Shown: piece by piece, positions 7,860 through 17,002 of the stretch
How the letters are laid out: every line of letters starts with the position of its first letter
Numbering within the stretch: position 1 is the first letter of the stretch
Source: Gammaproteobacteria bacterium
GTDB lineage: Bacteria > Pseudomonadota > Gammaproteobacteria > UBA9339
NCBI GenBank assembly: GCA_023480665.1
Contig: JAMCWR010000005.1
Location: forward strand, 1 to 33,283
DNA length: 33,283 nt
Direction: 5' to 3'
The notes under the pieces: model-generated
Told to the model about the DNA's origin: nothing
Seen by the model: only the letters and a program-made list of their open reading frames with translations
The model's database searches: none
Translations under genes and position numbers: made by a program

Positions 7860-7875
7860 ATACTATATATTGATT
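7860..7875 (+). promoter_or_regulatory. NrdR box 2 upstream of nrdJ
   Basis: The core CTATATATTG (7863-7872) is a full match to the NrdR consensus CWATATATWG. It covers the place where the -35 of the TATAAT at 7885 would fall, so a bound repressor would block the polymerase. Confidence 0.7.
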
Positions 7876-7884
7876 ATTTTGTTA

Positions 7885-7890
7885 TATAAT
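7885..7890 (+). promoter_or_regulatory. -10 element of the nrdJ promoter
   Basis: A perfect TATAAT lies 24 bases before the nrdJ ATG. Transcription would begin at about 7897 and give a short leader containing AAGGAG (7903-7908), six bases before the start. The -35 is poor and buried in NrdR box 2. The rest of the 7644-7914 gap is AT-rich with nothing else recognised. Confidence 0.5.
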
Positions 7891-7914
7891 AATTAAATGC
7901 TCAAGGAGTTAGTG

Positions 7915-10900
7915 ATGCAAATTTCTCGATACTTTACTTTGGATGGCAAAGACCCGCTTTCATCAATTAATTTTGTCAAACGCATTTCAGAAATTCGCAA
8001 CCCAGATGGCACTGAGGTTTATAAAGCGGATGATGTTGAAGTGCCAGATTTTTGGTCGCAAGTTGCAACCGATATTATCGCGCAAAAATATTTTCGTAAA
8101 TCTGGCGTGCCAGTTAAAACTAAAAAAGTTTTTGAATTAGGAATTCCAGCATGGCTGCAGCGTTCTGAAATTGATTATCAAGAGCTTGAGAAATTATCCC
8201 CTGAAAAAAGATTTTGTGCTGAAACAAGTTCAAAACAGGTGTTTCATCGGTTAGCTGGTACCTGGACTTATTGGGGGTTTAAATATAAATATTTTGCCGC
8301 AGAAGAAGATGCAAAAGCATTTTATGATGAAATGTTGTATATGCTGGCAAACCAAATGGCTGCGCCAAATTCACCACAATGGTTTAATACCGGTTTAAAT
8401 TGGGCATATGGAATTACTGGTCCAGCACAAGGGCATTATTATGTTGATCCAGAAACAGCTGAGGTTAAACAATCTGAAGATGCTTATACACACCCGCAAC
8501 CGCATGCCTGTTTTATTCTTTCCGTTGAAGATGATCTTGTTAATGAAGGCGGAATTATGGATATATGGGTGCGTGAAGCGCGGCTCTTTAAATATGGTTC
8601 AGGTACTGGTACAAATTTTTCAAGGCTTCGCGGCTTTGGTGAGCCGTTAAGTGGTGGTGGTAAATCATCAGGTTTAATGTCATTTTTGCGAATTGGTGAT
8701 CGTGCGGCTGGGGCAATTAAATCGGGTGGCACAACTAGAAGGGCGGCAAAGATGGTGATTGTCGACATGGATCATCCTGATATCGAGGAATTCGTTAATT
8801 GGAAGGTTAACGAAGAACAAAAGGTCGCCGCTCTTGCTACTGGTTCAAAATTAAATAATTACTATTTAAATAAGGTAATGACTGCTTGTGCAGCGCCAGG
8901 TCTTAGTGCCCCATCAAATACTGACCCGAAAGTGAATATGACATTAAACCATGCCATCAATGAAGCGCAAAAAGCTCAAGTGCCAATAAATTATATTTTG
9001 CGCGTCATAGAGCTTTATAAGCAGGGCTTTAAGTCGATTGAATTTCCAGAGTACGATACAGATTGGCAGAGTGATGCCTATATCACAGTTTCTGGGCAAA
9101 ATTCCAATAATTCAGTGCGTGCTGCAGATAATTTTATGCAGGCAGTTGAAGGTAATAAAGATTGGAGCCTATATTGGCGCACTGAATTAGATAAAGCACG
9201 GCGTGAAAAACGTGAGCCAAGTGCTTGTAAAAATATAAAAGCTCGAGAACTTTTTGATCAAATTAGTTATGCGGCCTGGTCTTGCGCCGACCCCGGCATG
9301 CAATTTGATACGACAATAAATGATTGGAACACTTGCCCCGAAAGTGGGCGGATTAATGCTTCAAATCCTTGTGCTGAATATAACTTTTTAGATAACACTG
9401 CGTGTAATTTAGCCTCGTTGAATTTAATTAAATTCATGACCGATGATGGGAAAATTAATGTTGAGAGTTTTGAACATGCAGTGCGGCTTTGGACATTAAC
9501 TCTTGAAATTAGCATCTTGATGGCGCAATACCCAACTGCAATTATCGCCAAACAATCTTTTGAATTCCGCCCATTAGGTTTAGGTTACGCAAACTTAGGC
9601 GCTTTTTTAATGCGCGCTGGGATTGCTTATAGCTCGAAAGAGGCGGTGGCAATTTGCGGTGCTATTACAGCATTAATGCATTTTAATTCTTTTGCTGCTT
9701 CAGCAGAACTTGCCAAAGAGCATGGCCCATTTTCGCAATACGAAAAGAATCAGAAGGCGATGCTGCGTGTAGTTGCAAATCATCGCCATGTAATTTATAG
9801 CGAAAGCGAAAAATGTGAAAAAATTAGCACAAAGCCTTTGGCAGTAGATGCTAATTATTGCCCGGATTATTTATTAAAAGCGGCGCGAAAATCTGCGGAT
9901 CGCGCTTTAGATGGTGGAACAAAGCATGGTTTTCGAAATGCACAAGTTACAGTGCTAGCGCCAACTGGCACCATAGGATTATTAATGGATTGCGATACTA
10001 CCGGCATCGAGCCAGATTATGCGTTAGTTAAGTTTAAAAAATTGGCTGGTGGCGGCTATTTCAAAATTATCAATCAATCGGTGCCGCTTGCTTTACAGAA
10101 ATTTGGTTATTCTGAAAAGCAAATTGCAGAGATTATTTTATATGCTAATGGTTCTGGCTCCTTAAAAGATTGTCCACATATTAATGCCAAGAGTTTGCGC
10201 GAAAAAGGTTTTACGGATGAGATGCTTTATAAGATAGAACAAATGTTGCCGACAGCTTTTGATATTGGTTTTGTAATTAATCCTTGGGTGATTGGTAAGG
10301 ATGCGGTAAAAAATTCGTTAAAGATTAAAGATGAGCGTTTGCTTGATCCGCAGTTTAATTTACTTATAGAGCTTGGGTTTAGCAAAGAACAAATTCAAGA
10401 AGCCAATATTTTTATTTGTGGCAGTATGACAGTAGAGGGCGCGCCACATCTTCAGGCTAAACATTTGCCGGTTTTTGATTGTGCGAGCAAATGCGGCAAA
10501 ATTGGTAAGCGCTTTATTTCAACTGAAGCGCATATTTATCTGATGGCGGCAGCGCAACCATTTATTAGCGGCGCAATTTCTAAAACTATCAATATGCCGC
10601 ATGAAGCAACGATTGAGGATGTAAAAAATGCTTATTTGCTTGCGTGGAAATTAGCAATTAAGGCAATTGCCTTATATCGAGATGGCTCAAAATTGAGCCA
10701 ACCATTGAGTTCAACTGCTGATTTATTGAATATCCCACTATCTGATTTAAAGAGTGATGCAACGCACATCGCCGAAAAAATTATTTATCGTTATATTGCA
10801 AAACGCAGGCCATTGCCAGCACGGCGTGGTGGCTATACGCAAAAAGCGAAAATTGCCGGCAACACTGTTTATTTGCGCACCGGGGAATATGAGAATGGTG

Positions 10901-11484
10901 AATTGGGCGAAATATTTTTAGATATGCACCGTGAAGGCGCCGCCTATAGGTCACTAATGAACTGCTTTGCCATTGCAATTTCGCTTGGCTTACAGTATGG
11001 TGTACCGCTTGAGGAATATGTCGAAGCCTTTGTTTTTACAAAGTTTGAGCCAAGCGGCATTGTTGGCGGTAATCAATGCATTAAGATGGCGACTTCAGTG
11101 ATTGATTATGTGTTTCGTGAGCTCGCAATTTCGTATCTTGGGCGTTATGATTTGGCGCATGTGAAGCCAGAAGATTTGCAAGAAAGCGCCAAGAGTCAAC
11201 AGCTTGAAATTGATTACGAAGAAGAGGAATTGGTTTCTACAAATTTAGTTCCGGTGCATGTAGGGGCTAAAGCTCAAAAGGTAGCTAAAGAAAAACCTCG
11301 CACGCATGGCAAAAGTATCGAAACGAAGAAAAAGAAGGATAGCGAGTTAGATGATTTGATTGCTGAAGCCAAGGTTAAGGGTTACGTTGGTGAGGCGTGT
11401 CCAAACTGCCATCAGTTTACCATGGTGCGAAATGGTGCATGTTTGAAGTGTGTCACCTGCGGTGAAACAACCGGATGTAGTTAA
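7915..11484 (+). CDS. nrdJ: class II (adenosylcobalamin-dependent) ribonucleotide reductase
   Basis: An 1189-residue reductase that makes deoxyribonucleotides using coenzyme B12 to generate the thiyl radical, so it needs neither oxygen nor an NrdB subunit. The active-site region has [41 protein letters not shown] lies near residue 690. A long C-terminal half ends in a cysteine-rich tail ([19 protein letters not shown], then CGETTGCS) that includes the re-reducing cysteines. The segment [22 protein letters not shown] and the overall length are typical of the long NrdJ form best known from alphaproteobacteria. I chose ATG 7915 over the in-frame ATG 7897 because AAGGAG (7903-7908) lies between them at ideal spacing. 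Tandem NrdR boxes precede it. No intein or frameshift is seen. No cobalamin riboswitch was recognised upstream. Confidence 0.95.
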   Translation: MQISRYFTLDGKDPLSSINFVKRISEIRNPDGTEVYKADDVEVPDFWSQVATDIIAQKYFRKSGVPVKTKKVFELGIPAWLQRSEIDYQELEKLSPEKRFCAETSSKQVFHRLAGTWTYWGFKYKYFAAEEDAKAFYDEMLYMLANQMAAPNSPQWFNTGLNWAYGITGPAQGHYYVDPETAEVKQSEDAYTHPQPHACFILSVEDDLVNEGGIMDIWVREARLFKYGSGTGTNFSRLRGFGEPLSGGGKSSGLMSFLRIGDRAAGAIKSGGTTRRAAKMVIVDMDHPDIEEFVNWKVNEEQKVAALATGSKLNNYYLNKVMTACAAPGLSAPSNTDPKVNMTLNHAINEAQKAQVPINYILRVIELYKQGFKSIEFPEYDTDWQSDAYITVSGQNSNNSVRAADNFMQAVEGNKDWSLYWRTELDKARREKREPSACKNIKARELFDQISYAAWSCADPGMQFDTTINDWNTCPESGRINASNPCAEYNFLDNTACNLASLNLIKFMTDDGKINVESFEHAVRLWTLTLEISILMAQYPTAIIAKQSFEFRPLGLGYANLGAFLMRAGIAYSSKEAVAICGAITALMHFNSFAASAELAKEHGPFSQYEKNQKAMLRVVANHRHVIYSESEKCEKISTKPLAVDANYCPDYLLKAARKSADRALDGGTKHGFRNAQVTVLAPTGTIGLLMDCDTTGIEPDYALVKFKKLAGGGYFKIINQSVPLALQKFGYSEKQIAEIILYANGSGSLKDCPHINAKSLREKGFTDEMLYKIEQMLPTAFDIGFVINPWVIGKDAVKNSLKIKDERLLDPQFNLLIELGFSKEQIQEANIFICGSMTVEGAPHLQAKHLPVFDCASKCGKIGKRFISTEAHIYLMAAAQPFISGAISKTINMPHEATIEDVKNAYLLAWKLAIKAIALYRDGSKLSQPLSSTADLLNIPLSDLKSDATHIAEKIIYRYIAKRRPLPARRGGYTQKAKIAGNTVYLRTGEYENGELGEIFLDMHREGAAYRSLMNCFAIAISLGLQYGVPLEEYVEAFVFTKFEPSGIVGGNQCIKMATSVIDYVFRELAISYLGRYDLAHVKPEDLQESAKSQQLEIDYEEEELVSTNLVPVHVGAKAQKVAKEKPRTHGKSIETKKKKDSELDDLIAEAKVKGYVGEACPNCHQFTMVRNGACLKCVTCGETTGCS

Positions 11485-11528
11485 AAATTTATTACAATAA
11501 ATAAACAAGTTAAAAAATATACTTAATC

Positions 11529-11969
11529 ATGTTCAATAATATTTTGATGGTTTGTGTGGGAAATATTTGTCGCAGCCCAATGGCGGAAGGTTTATTTCGC
11601 CATCATCTCGTAAAAGTTAATCCAAAGGTAAAGGTAAGTTCTGCCGGTATTGGTGCTTTAGTTGGGCATGCAGCAGCACCAGAATCGCAAAAAATTATGT
11701 CTGAGATCGGCATTGATATTTTATCTCATCGCGCTCGGCAGATTGATGCTGATTTAATTTCAGATGCAGAATTAATTTTAGTTATGGAAGAATTTCAGAA
11801 ACAAAATTTGGAGTTTCTTTTTCCTCAATCTCGTGGTAAAGTTTTTTTGCTTGGGAAGTGGGGCGGTTTTGAAATTCCAGATCCATACCGTCAACCAATC
11901 GAAGTTTTCGCCGAAAGTTTTGAACTAATTAAAAAAAGTTTTGAAGATTGGAAGAAAAGGTTACTTTAA
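11529..11969 (+). CDS. wzb: low-molecular-weight protein-tyrosine phosphatase, Wzb-like
   Basis: A 146-residue cytosolic phosphatase with the catalytic P-loop CVGNICRS (Cys9-x5-Arg15) and the general-acid loop DPYRQ (Asp118); the length is normal for the family. Directly followed by wza and wzc, it should dephosphorylate the tyrosine tail of Wzc, the cycle needed for polymer assembly and export. No Shine-Dalgarno is visible before the ATG; a TATACT hexamer ends five bases upstream, but a matching -35 is lacking. It starts 44 bases after nrdJ with no terminator between, so read-through from nrdJ is possible. It opens the polysaccharide locus. Confidence 0.93.
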   Translation: MFNNILMVCVGNICRSPMAEGLFRHHLVKVNPKVKVSSAGIGALVGHAAAPESQKIMSEIGIDILSHRARQIDADLISDAELILVMEEFQKQNLEFLFPQSRGKVFLLGKWGGFEIPDPYRQPIEVFAESFELIKKSFEDWKKRLL

Positions 11970-11970
11970 A

Positions 11971-12849
11971 ATGAGAAGAATTTTTTTGGTAGTTGTAGCG
12001 TTATTTCTTGCTGGCTGCACTGTGCCTGGAACGTACATGGCAAGTAGCAGTAGCGTTACAGCAAGCGCAAGGTCAGATGCAAAGGGCCAGTTGCTACACG
12101 CGAAAATTATACCAGTTGATGACAAATTACTTCGCACCTCAAATGTTGTCCCAGAAATTAATGCTCCCTATAAATATCGCGTTGGGCCGTATGATGTTTT
12201 GAATATTGTGGTTTGGAACCACCCGGAACTAACTTTGCCGGCATCGCAAACTACTGCGGAAACTGCAAGTTCAATAACCATGACCTCAGTATCTTTTGTG
12301 CAAGGGCTGCTTAATAACCAAAATAATGCACAATCACTCGGAATATTTGTTAACGCCAACGGTGAAATTATTATGCCGCTACTTGGCAAACAAAAAGTCT
12401 CAGGGCTTTCAGTTGATCAAATTAGCAGTAAATTAACTATTGAACTTAGAAAATACATTCGAAATCCGCAAGTAAGCGTCAGCGTTTCTGCGTTTAATAG
12501 TAAGCGCGTGCATGTGATCGGCGAAGTAATGCAACCGGGAATGCGTCCATTAACTGATAGGCCACTTACAGTTTTAGATGCGCTTAACCTTTGTGGTGGG
12601 ATTAATACTAATTCCGCTGATGTGCAGCATATTTATATAATTCGTAGTATTAATAATCGAGATATTTCTGTTTATTGGTTAAATGCGAGATCGCCGCAGG
12701 CATTATTGATTGCGGAACGTTTTCGTTTAGTGGATAACGATATTATTTATGTATCACCAGCCGGGGTTGTAAGTTGGAATCGTATTATAAGCCAAATCTT
12801 ACCGACCATTGAGACAATATGGTATACAAGCACTGTTTCAAAACAATAA
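11971..12849 (+). CDS. wza: polysaccharide export outer-membrane lipoprotein, short Wza
   Basis: A 292-residue lipoprotein with a signal peptide ending in the lipobox FLAGC (Cys16). It is the exit channel for capsule or exopolysaccharide. The export domain begins YRVGPYDVLNIVVWNHPELT (about 63 onward). It is followed by one SLBB domain (RVHVIGEVMQPG to about 225). The C-terminus VSWNRIISQILPTIETIW matches the amphipathic helix that forms the outer-membrane pore in E. coli Wza. Against the 379 residues of E. coli Wza, roughly one SLBB domain is missing, and a Thr/Ser/Asn-rich insert (about 88-115) sits inside the export domain. The frame extends upstream to 11941, but the signal peptide fixes the start at 11971, two bases after the wzb stop. 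Confidence 0.9.
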   Translation: MRRIFLVVVALFLAGCTVPGTYMASSSSVTASARSDAKGQLLHAKIIPVDDKLLRTSNVVPEINAPYKYRVGPYDVLNIVVWNHPELTLPASQTTAETASSITMTSVSFVQGLLNNQNNAQSLGIFVNANGEIIMPLLGKQKVSGLSVDQISSKLTIELRKYIRNPQVSVSVSAFNSKRVHVIGEVMQPGMRPLTDRPLTVLDALNLCGGINTNSADVQHIYIIRSINNRDISVYWLNARSPQALLIAERFRLVDNDIIYVSPAGVVSWNRIISQILPTIETIWYTSTVSKQ

Positions 12850-12864
12850 TTTGGTAGCGAGCAA

Positions 12865-15171
12865 ATGACAGATACGGCACCCAAAGAAGAAAAGCCAACC
12901 CATAGAAGCTCACAACATGGTGAAGGTGATGTTAATTTACGTGAACTATTGGCAATAGTTTTAGCACGGAAATGGTTTGTCTTTTTTGTAATGCTTGTTT
13001 CATTGTGTATTGCAAGCCTATATGTAATATCTATACCACCTCTATATCAAACAAATGCACTTATTCAGGTAAATAATAAAGCAGAGGGGATGAGCGGGTT
13101 TATGCAAAGCTTAAGTTCTTCTTTGACTGGAAGCACAAGCGGCGCAATGCCTTCGCAAATTGAAATTGCCTTAATTAACTCAAGGTTTATTTTAGAGCCA
13201 ACTATTGAGGCTCTTGACTTAAACATCCAAGCATATCCGAAATATTTTCCTATTATCGGAGGGTTTATTGCTCGAGGGCATAAAAATAAAGGCGTAGCAA
13301 AACCATTATTTGGTTTGAACAGATACTCGTGGGGAGGTGAGAAAATTTTAGTTAAGCAGTTTGCTGTCCCAGAAGAATTTTACAATAAAAGTTTTTTGGT
13401 TAAAGTTGAAAAAGATAATCAATATAAACTTTATTCTCCCCGAGGCTCCTTGATTTTAGAAGGTAAAGTTGGTCAAGTTGAACAAACAAAACCTGACAGC
13501 GCAATACCTCTATTAAAAATATTAATTACTGAGTTAGAGGCGAATGTTGGCGCGGAGTTTAGAGTGTTGCAAGTTCCAACATCACAAGTGGCTCTTGGTT
13601 TAGCTCAAGGCATTTCTGTTGAAGACATGGGTGAAAAACTTGCCACATCTTATATTAGCGGGGTTTCTCGTACGGGTGTATTAAATTTATCCTTTAAAGG
13701 TTCGAATGTTAATTTATTGCCGTTAATTTTAAATACAATAATAGATCTTGATGTTCAAAAAAATAGCAATAAAAAAGTCGAGGAAGCTCAGAAAACCTTA
13801 GATTTTTTAAATCGACAAGCAGAAACTTTGAAAGGAGAATTGGATCAAGCTGAAAGCATGCTTAGTAATTATAAAGCAAAACAGGGCGAACTTGGAATTA
13901 ATCTTGCTACAAGAGCATTACTAGAAAAGTTACTTGATACTGAAAAAACACTTGAAGCAGTAAAACTTAAAAAGTCAGAGTTACTGCAGGAATATACCCC
14001 TCTGCACCCATTTGTGATTGCTATCGCAAGCCAGCAAAAAAAATTACAAGCTGAGTTATCGTTGCTTGAGTCTAAAGTTAGTAACTTACCAAAATCGCAG
14101 CAAAAAGCCTTAAGTCTTGAGCGTGATGTGGCAGCAAAGAGTAAATTATATTTGTTTATTTTAGGGAAGATTCAGCAGTTACAAGTCATTAAAGCCGGTA
14201 CAATAAGTGATGTCAGGGTATTGAGTTATGCAACCAAGCCAATTAAGCTACCATCAAAGACTGTGTCTTCAATTTTGACAGGTTTAATTTTTGGCTTCAT
14301 TCTTGCTGTTGTGATAGTTTTCTTAAGAAGGGCGCTCAGTAAAGGTATTGAAAATCCAGATTATATTGAAGAGCGTCTTGGTATACCGTTGTATGCGATT
14401 ATTCCATTTAGTAGGCGTCAAGAGCAATTAGGGCACGAGATGAAGCGTAAAATTCCAGGTCGTGGGCCATTTGTGTTAGCTGCAATTAGCAGTAAAGATC
14501 TTGCAATTGAAGGTTTACGAAGTCTTCGCACAACTTTGCAATTTGCTACCCAAGAAGCGCATAACAATGTGATATCAATTTTAGGCTCAAGTCCTGGTAT
14601 TGGTAAATCATTTGTTTCTTTAAATTTAGCGTATGTTTTTGCTGATAGCGGCAAAAAAGTTTTATTGATTGATGCTGATATGCGAAAAGGGAAGATTAAT
14701 AAGTATGTATGCGTGACGAATGTTCCTGGTTTTGCTGAATTATTAGCAGGCAGCGCAACAACAGAACAGGCGAAAAGAGTTTTAAAACAAGATCAAATTG
14801 ATTTTATACCTACAGGTAAATATCCTACTAATCCAGCTGAATTACTATTTAGCGAAAAATTTAAAATTATTATTGAAGAACTAAAATCACATTATGACAT
14901 TGTGTTAATTGATACGCCCCCAGTATTGGCGGTAACAGATAGCATATTAATTTCAAAATATTCTGGAAGTAATGTGTTGGTTTTAGGTTCAGGCTCAGAA
15001 GAATTGCCAAGTGTTGAGCATGCTGTAAAGCGTCTAAAAAAGAGTAATGTCAAAGTTGATGGGTTTGTCTTCAATAGTTCAAAGGAATTGCAGCATAGTT
15101 ATGGTTATGGCTACGGTAATTATGGATACTATAATTACTATTATTATGACTATAATAAAGATAAAAAGTAA
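12865..15171 (+). CDS. wzc: Wzc-type polysaccharide co-polymerase and autophosphorylating tyrosine kinase
   Basis: A 768-residue inner-membrane protein controlling polymer length and export. It has a Wzz domain with a first membrane segment at about 36-56, a long periplasmic coiled-coil stretch (about 300-440), a second membrane segment at about 466-488, then a cytoplasmic BY-kinase. The kinase has Walker A GSSPGIGKS (about 573), Walker A' LLIDADMRKG (about 600) and Walker B IVLIDTPP (about 680). The C-terminus carries 11 tyrosines within about 20 residues (about 744-764), the cluster that is autophosphorylated and presumably reset by the neighbouring phosphatase. It starts 15 bases after wza. 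Length and layout are standard for proteobacterial Wzc. Confidence 0.95.
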   Translation: MTDTAPKEEKPTHRSSQHGEGDVNLRELLAIVLARKWFVFFVMLVSLCIASLYVISIPPLYQTNALIQVNNKAEGMSGFMQSLSSSLTGSTSGAMPSQIEIALINSRFILEPTIEALDLNIQAYPKYFPIIGGFIARGHKNKGVAKPLFGLNRYSWGGEKILVKQFAVPEEFYNKSFLVKVEKDNQYKLYSPRGSLILEGKVGQVEQTKPDSAIPLLKILITELEANVGAEFRVLQVPTSQVALGLAQGISVEDMGEKLATSYISGVSRTGVLNLSFKGSNVNLLPLILNTIIDLDVQKNSNKKVEEAQKTLDFLNRQAETLKGELDQAESMLSNYKAKQGELGINLATRALLEKLLDTEKTLEAVKLKKSELLQEYTPLHPFVIAIASQQKKLQAELSLLESKVSNLPKSQQKALSLERDVAAKSKLYLFILGKIQQLQVIKAGTISDVRVLSYATKPIKLPSKTVSSILTGLIFGFILAVVIVFLRRALSKGIENPDYIEERLGIPLYAIIPFSRRQEQLGHEMKRKIPGRGPFVLAAISSKDLAIEGLRSLRTTLQFATQEAHNNVISILGSSPGIGKSFVSLNLAYVFADSGKKVLLIDADMRKGKINKYVCVTNVPGFAELLAGSATTEQAKRVLKQDQIDFIPTGKYPTNPAELLFSEKFKIIIEELKSHYDIVLIDTPPVLAVTDSILISKYSGSNVLVLGSGSEELPSVEHAVKRLKKSNVKVDGFVFNSSKELQHSYGYGYGNYGYYNYYYYDYNKDKK

Positions 15172-15224
15172 TTCTTATGAAATTAAATATCAATATTAAT
15201 GCAAGATTGATTTGGCTGAAATTT

Positions 15225-16799
15225 TTATAAACCTTCTAATGTTGTAAAGTCAAACACCAATCCAGCATCAAGCGTCGTTGCATTTAATTTCCCTCTTAGT
15301 CCAATAATTCTGCCAACCTCTGCTTGTATGCCTACATATTTTGTAAAATGATAGGTAATACCGATATTTGGATGAAGAAGCGCACCCCCAGAAACATCTA
15401 ATGACCCGCCGCCACCAGCTCCGGCCAAAATTTCTGCATTTAGATCGATCTTGTTATGGAAAAATTTATTACTTCTTACTCCAAAACCGAGCAACCCAGA
15501 CGAGTATCCACCAGCTTGCCCAGCATAGGCACTGTTTCCTTGGCCGGTGAGATAAAAATTCTTTGTTAAAAAATCATCAAATTTTACGCCAAATAAATTG
15601 ATGTTTTCATTATTACCGTTTTTACGTTGCGGCTTAAAATAAGTCTGATTTATTGTTCTAATTTGCCAGGCATGAAAACTATAAGCTGAAAACAAAGGGT
15701 TATCCTGAGGTTTATCTTCAACTTTCCCAAGAAAAATGTCGTAGGATAATTTTGCAGTCAGGGTGTAAGCATTGAAATTGTGATTTGGTGCAAAAAGGTA
15801 ACCTGCAACAATTTCAGTGCTAAATTTTTTTGATAATTGATATTTGATACCAAGACTTGGTTCAGTAAGAATGCCGCCGCCGACCTCAACATTCCCGCCA
15901 CCGCCAGCACCAGCTCCAACTCTTGGGATTATTGATATCCTCGGTGATAAAAATGGCATTGCAAATTCGTAACCAAACCCACCCAATAAATCCATATAGC
16001 CATTATGTTTCCCGGCAAATCCGCCAGCGCTTTTTAAATAAGCAAAGCCATGTTTAGTTAAAAAATGGTCTACTTCAATGCCAATTAAACCAATCGAGAA
16101 GGCGTTTTTTATGGTACCTGCATTTGGTGTAAAATAATTTTGCTCAATAAGTGAAATTACATTCTTTGAAAAATTTAACAAACCTGGACAATCAAAAGTT
16201 ACGTTTTCAAGGGTACTAAACTGTTTAAATGTGTTTTCTGGAGTTGAATAGAAAAAACTTCCTGGAAAACTTAGGTTGATTGCAGCTTCAGTACTGTTAA
16301 TTTTGCCGTCGGGGAAACGCACATTGCTTAAATCGACCCCGATCTTAAAATATTTAAAATCATAAGCTAGCCCAACGCGAGGCCTGAGCATTAAACCACT
16401 CCCGACCAGAGAAGATCCGCCGCCGCCACCACCAGTATAAATTCCAGCGCTCAAATATATGTTTTTAAATATTTCATATTGCAACCCAGTTTCAAATCCA
16501 AGCACAAATAATCCGCCACGCTCGCCAGTGACAGAACCATAACCGCCGAATCCAGCATAAAGCCATTTATTGATATTTGCTAAATAGCTAATTCCAAGCA
16601 GCCCCATATTCGATTCCCCAGGGCTTGGCATTTTTACTGAGTCGAAATTAAAGCGCCAGTTGGTCTCAAGTTTTGATAGCTGAAAATTTTTATCTGGAAT
16701 AATGTTTTTTTCTGAAGTTGCGAATGTTGGGGTAGAAATAAATACAGCTATTAATATTGATAGACGTATAAGCGAGATTTTTGAAGCCCAGGTTATCAT
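15225..16799 (-). CDS. secreted protein with three glycine-loop beta repeats, probable outer-membrane protein
   Basis: A 524-residue protein with a Sec signal peptide (hydrophobic core about 9-21, likely cut after TFA at 27). The mature part contains three diverged copies of a module of about 135 residues: roughly 44-178, 219-356 and 384-518. Each has a GLLGI / GLIGI / NLFGV strand, a Gly-rich segment, an AGGGG-type loop (GGGGGG at 123-128, GGGG at 299-302 and 462-465) followed by a GG-L-x-P-x-x-G-x-x-Y strand, and a final hydrophobic strand. Alternating hydrophobic strands and an aromatic-rich end suggest a beta-barrel or beta-sandwich at the outer membrane. AAGGA lies about five bases upstream of the ATG. 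It is the only minus-strand gene inside the polysaccharide locus, convergent with wzc and divergent from the next gene. I do not recognise the family; a link to polymer export or anchoring is only suggested by position. Confidence 0.75.
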   Translation of the reverse strand: MITWASKISLIRLSILIAVFISTPTFATSEKNIIPDKNFQLSKLETNWRFNFDSVKMPSPGESNMGLLGISYLANINKWLYAGFGGYGSVTGERGGLFVLGFETGLQYEIFKNIYLSAGIYTGGGGGGSSLVGSGLMLRPRVGLAYDFKYFKIGVDLSNVRFPDGKINSTEAAINLSFPGSFFYSTPENTFKQFSTLENVTFDCPGLLNFSKNVISLIEQNYFTPNAGTIKNAFSIGLIGIEVDHFLTKHGFAYLKSAGGFAGKHNGYMDLLGGFGYEFAMPFLSPRISIIPRVGAGAGGGGNVEVGGGILTEPSLGIKYQLSKKFSTEIVAGYLFAPNHNFNAYTLTAKLSYDIFLGKVEDKPQDNPLFSAYSFHAWQIRTINQTYFKPQRKNGNNENINLFGVKFDDFLTKNFYLTGQGNSAYAGQAGGYSSGLLGFGVRSNKFFHNKIDLNAEILAGAGGGGSLDVSGGALLHPNIGITYHFTKYVGIQAEVGRIIGLRGKLNATTLDAGLVFDFTTLEGL

Positions 16800-16879
16800 T
16801 TGTATTCCTTTTTTGCCAAATTTAAAAATGTTACCATGAAATAGTTATTGCCACTAACTAAAATTTCGACATCATTTTT

Positions 16880-16907
16880 TTGCTTAACTTTCAAAATTAT
16901 GTATAAT
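16880..16907 (+). promoter_or_regulatory. promoter of the sugar-synthesis block
   Basis: TTGCTT (16880-16885) is followed after 16 bases by a perfect TATAAT (16902-16907), about 95 bases before the ATG at 17003. It lies in the only sizeable divergent gap (16800-17002) of the locus, so it probably drives the long plus-strand series that follows. The remaining leader is AT-rich with no clear hairpin. Confidence 0.5.
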
Positions 16908-17002
16908 CTTAAAGCACAATTTTTATTTTATGTTTTCATAAGTTTTTTATTTAAAATCAATTAATTATAAATATACAAAAGGTTTTTACATGGGGGGATT
17001 TA

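Noticed and set aside
7644..7914. Cobalamin riboswitch before the B12-dependent reductase
   Set aside because: The gap is almost all A/T and shows no B12-box-like conserved GC-rich elements; only NrdR boxes and a -10 were supported.
11484..11528. Possible terminator after nrdJ (TTTATT/AATAAA)
   Set aside because: The pairing is A/T only with a two-base loop and would be common by chance in such AT-rich DNA.
15090..15171. Low-complexity TAT/TAC-rich end of wzc as a DNA repeat or sequencing artefact
   Set aside because: The frame is intact, codons vary, and a tyrosine-rich tail is the normal ending of Wzc kinases.
15172..15224. Bidirectional terminator expected between convergent wzc and the minus-strand repeat protein
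   Set aside because: No stable stem-loop with a U-tract could be found in the 53 bases.
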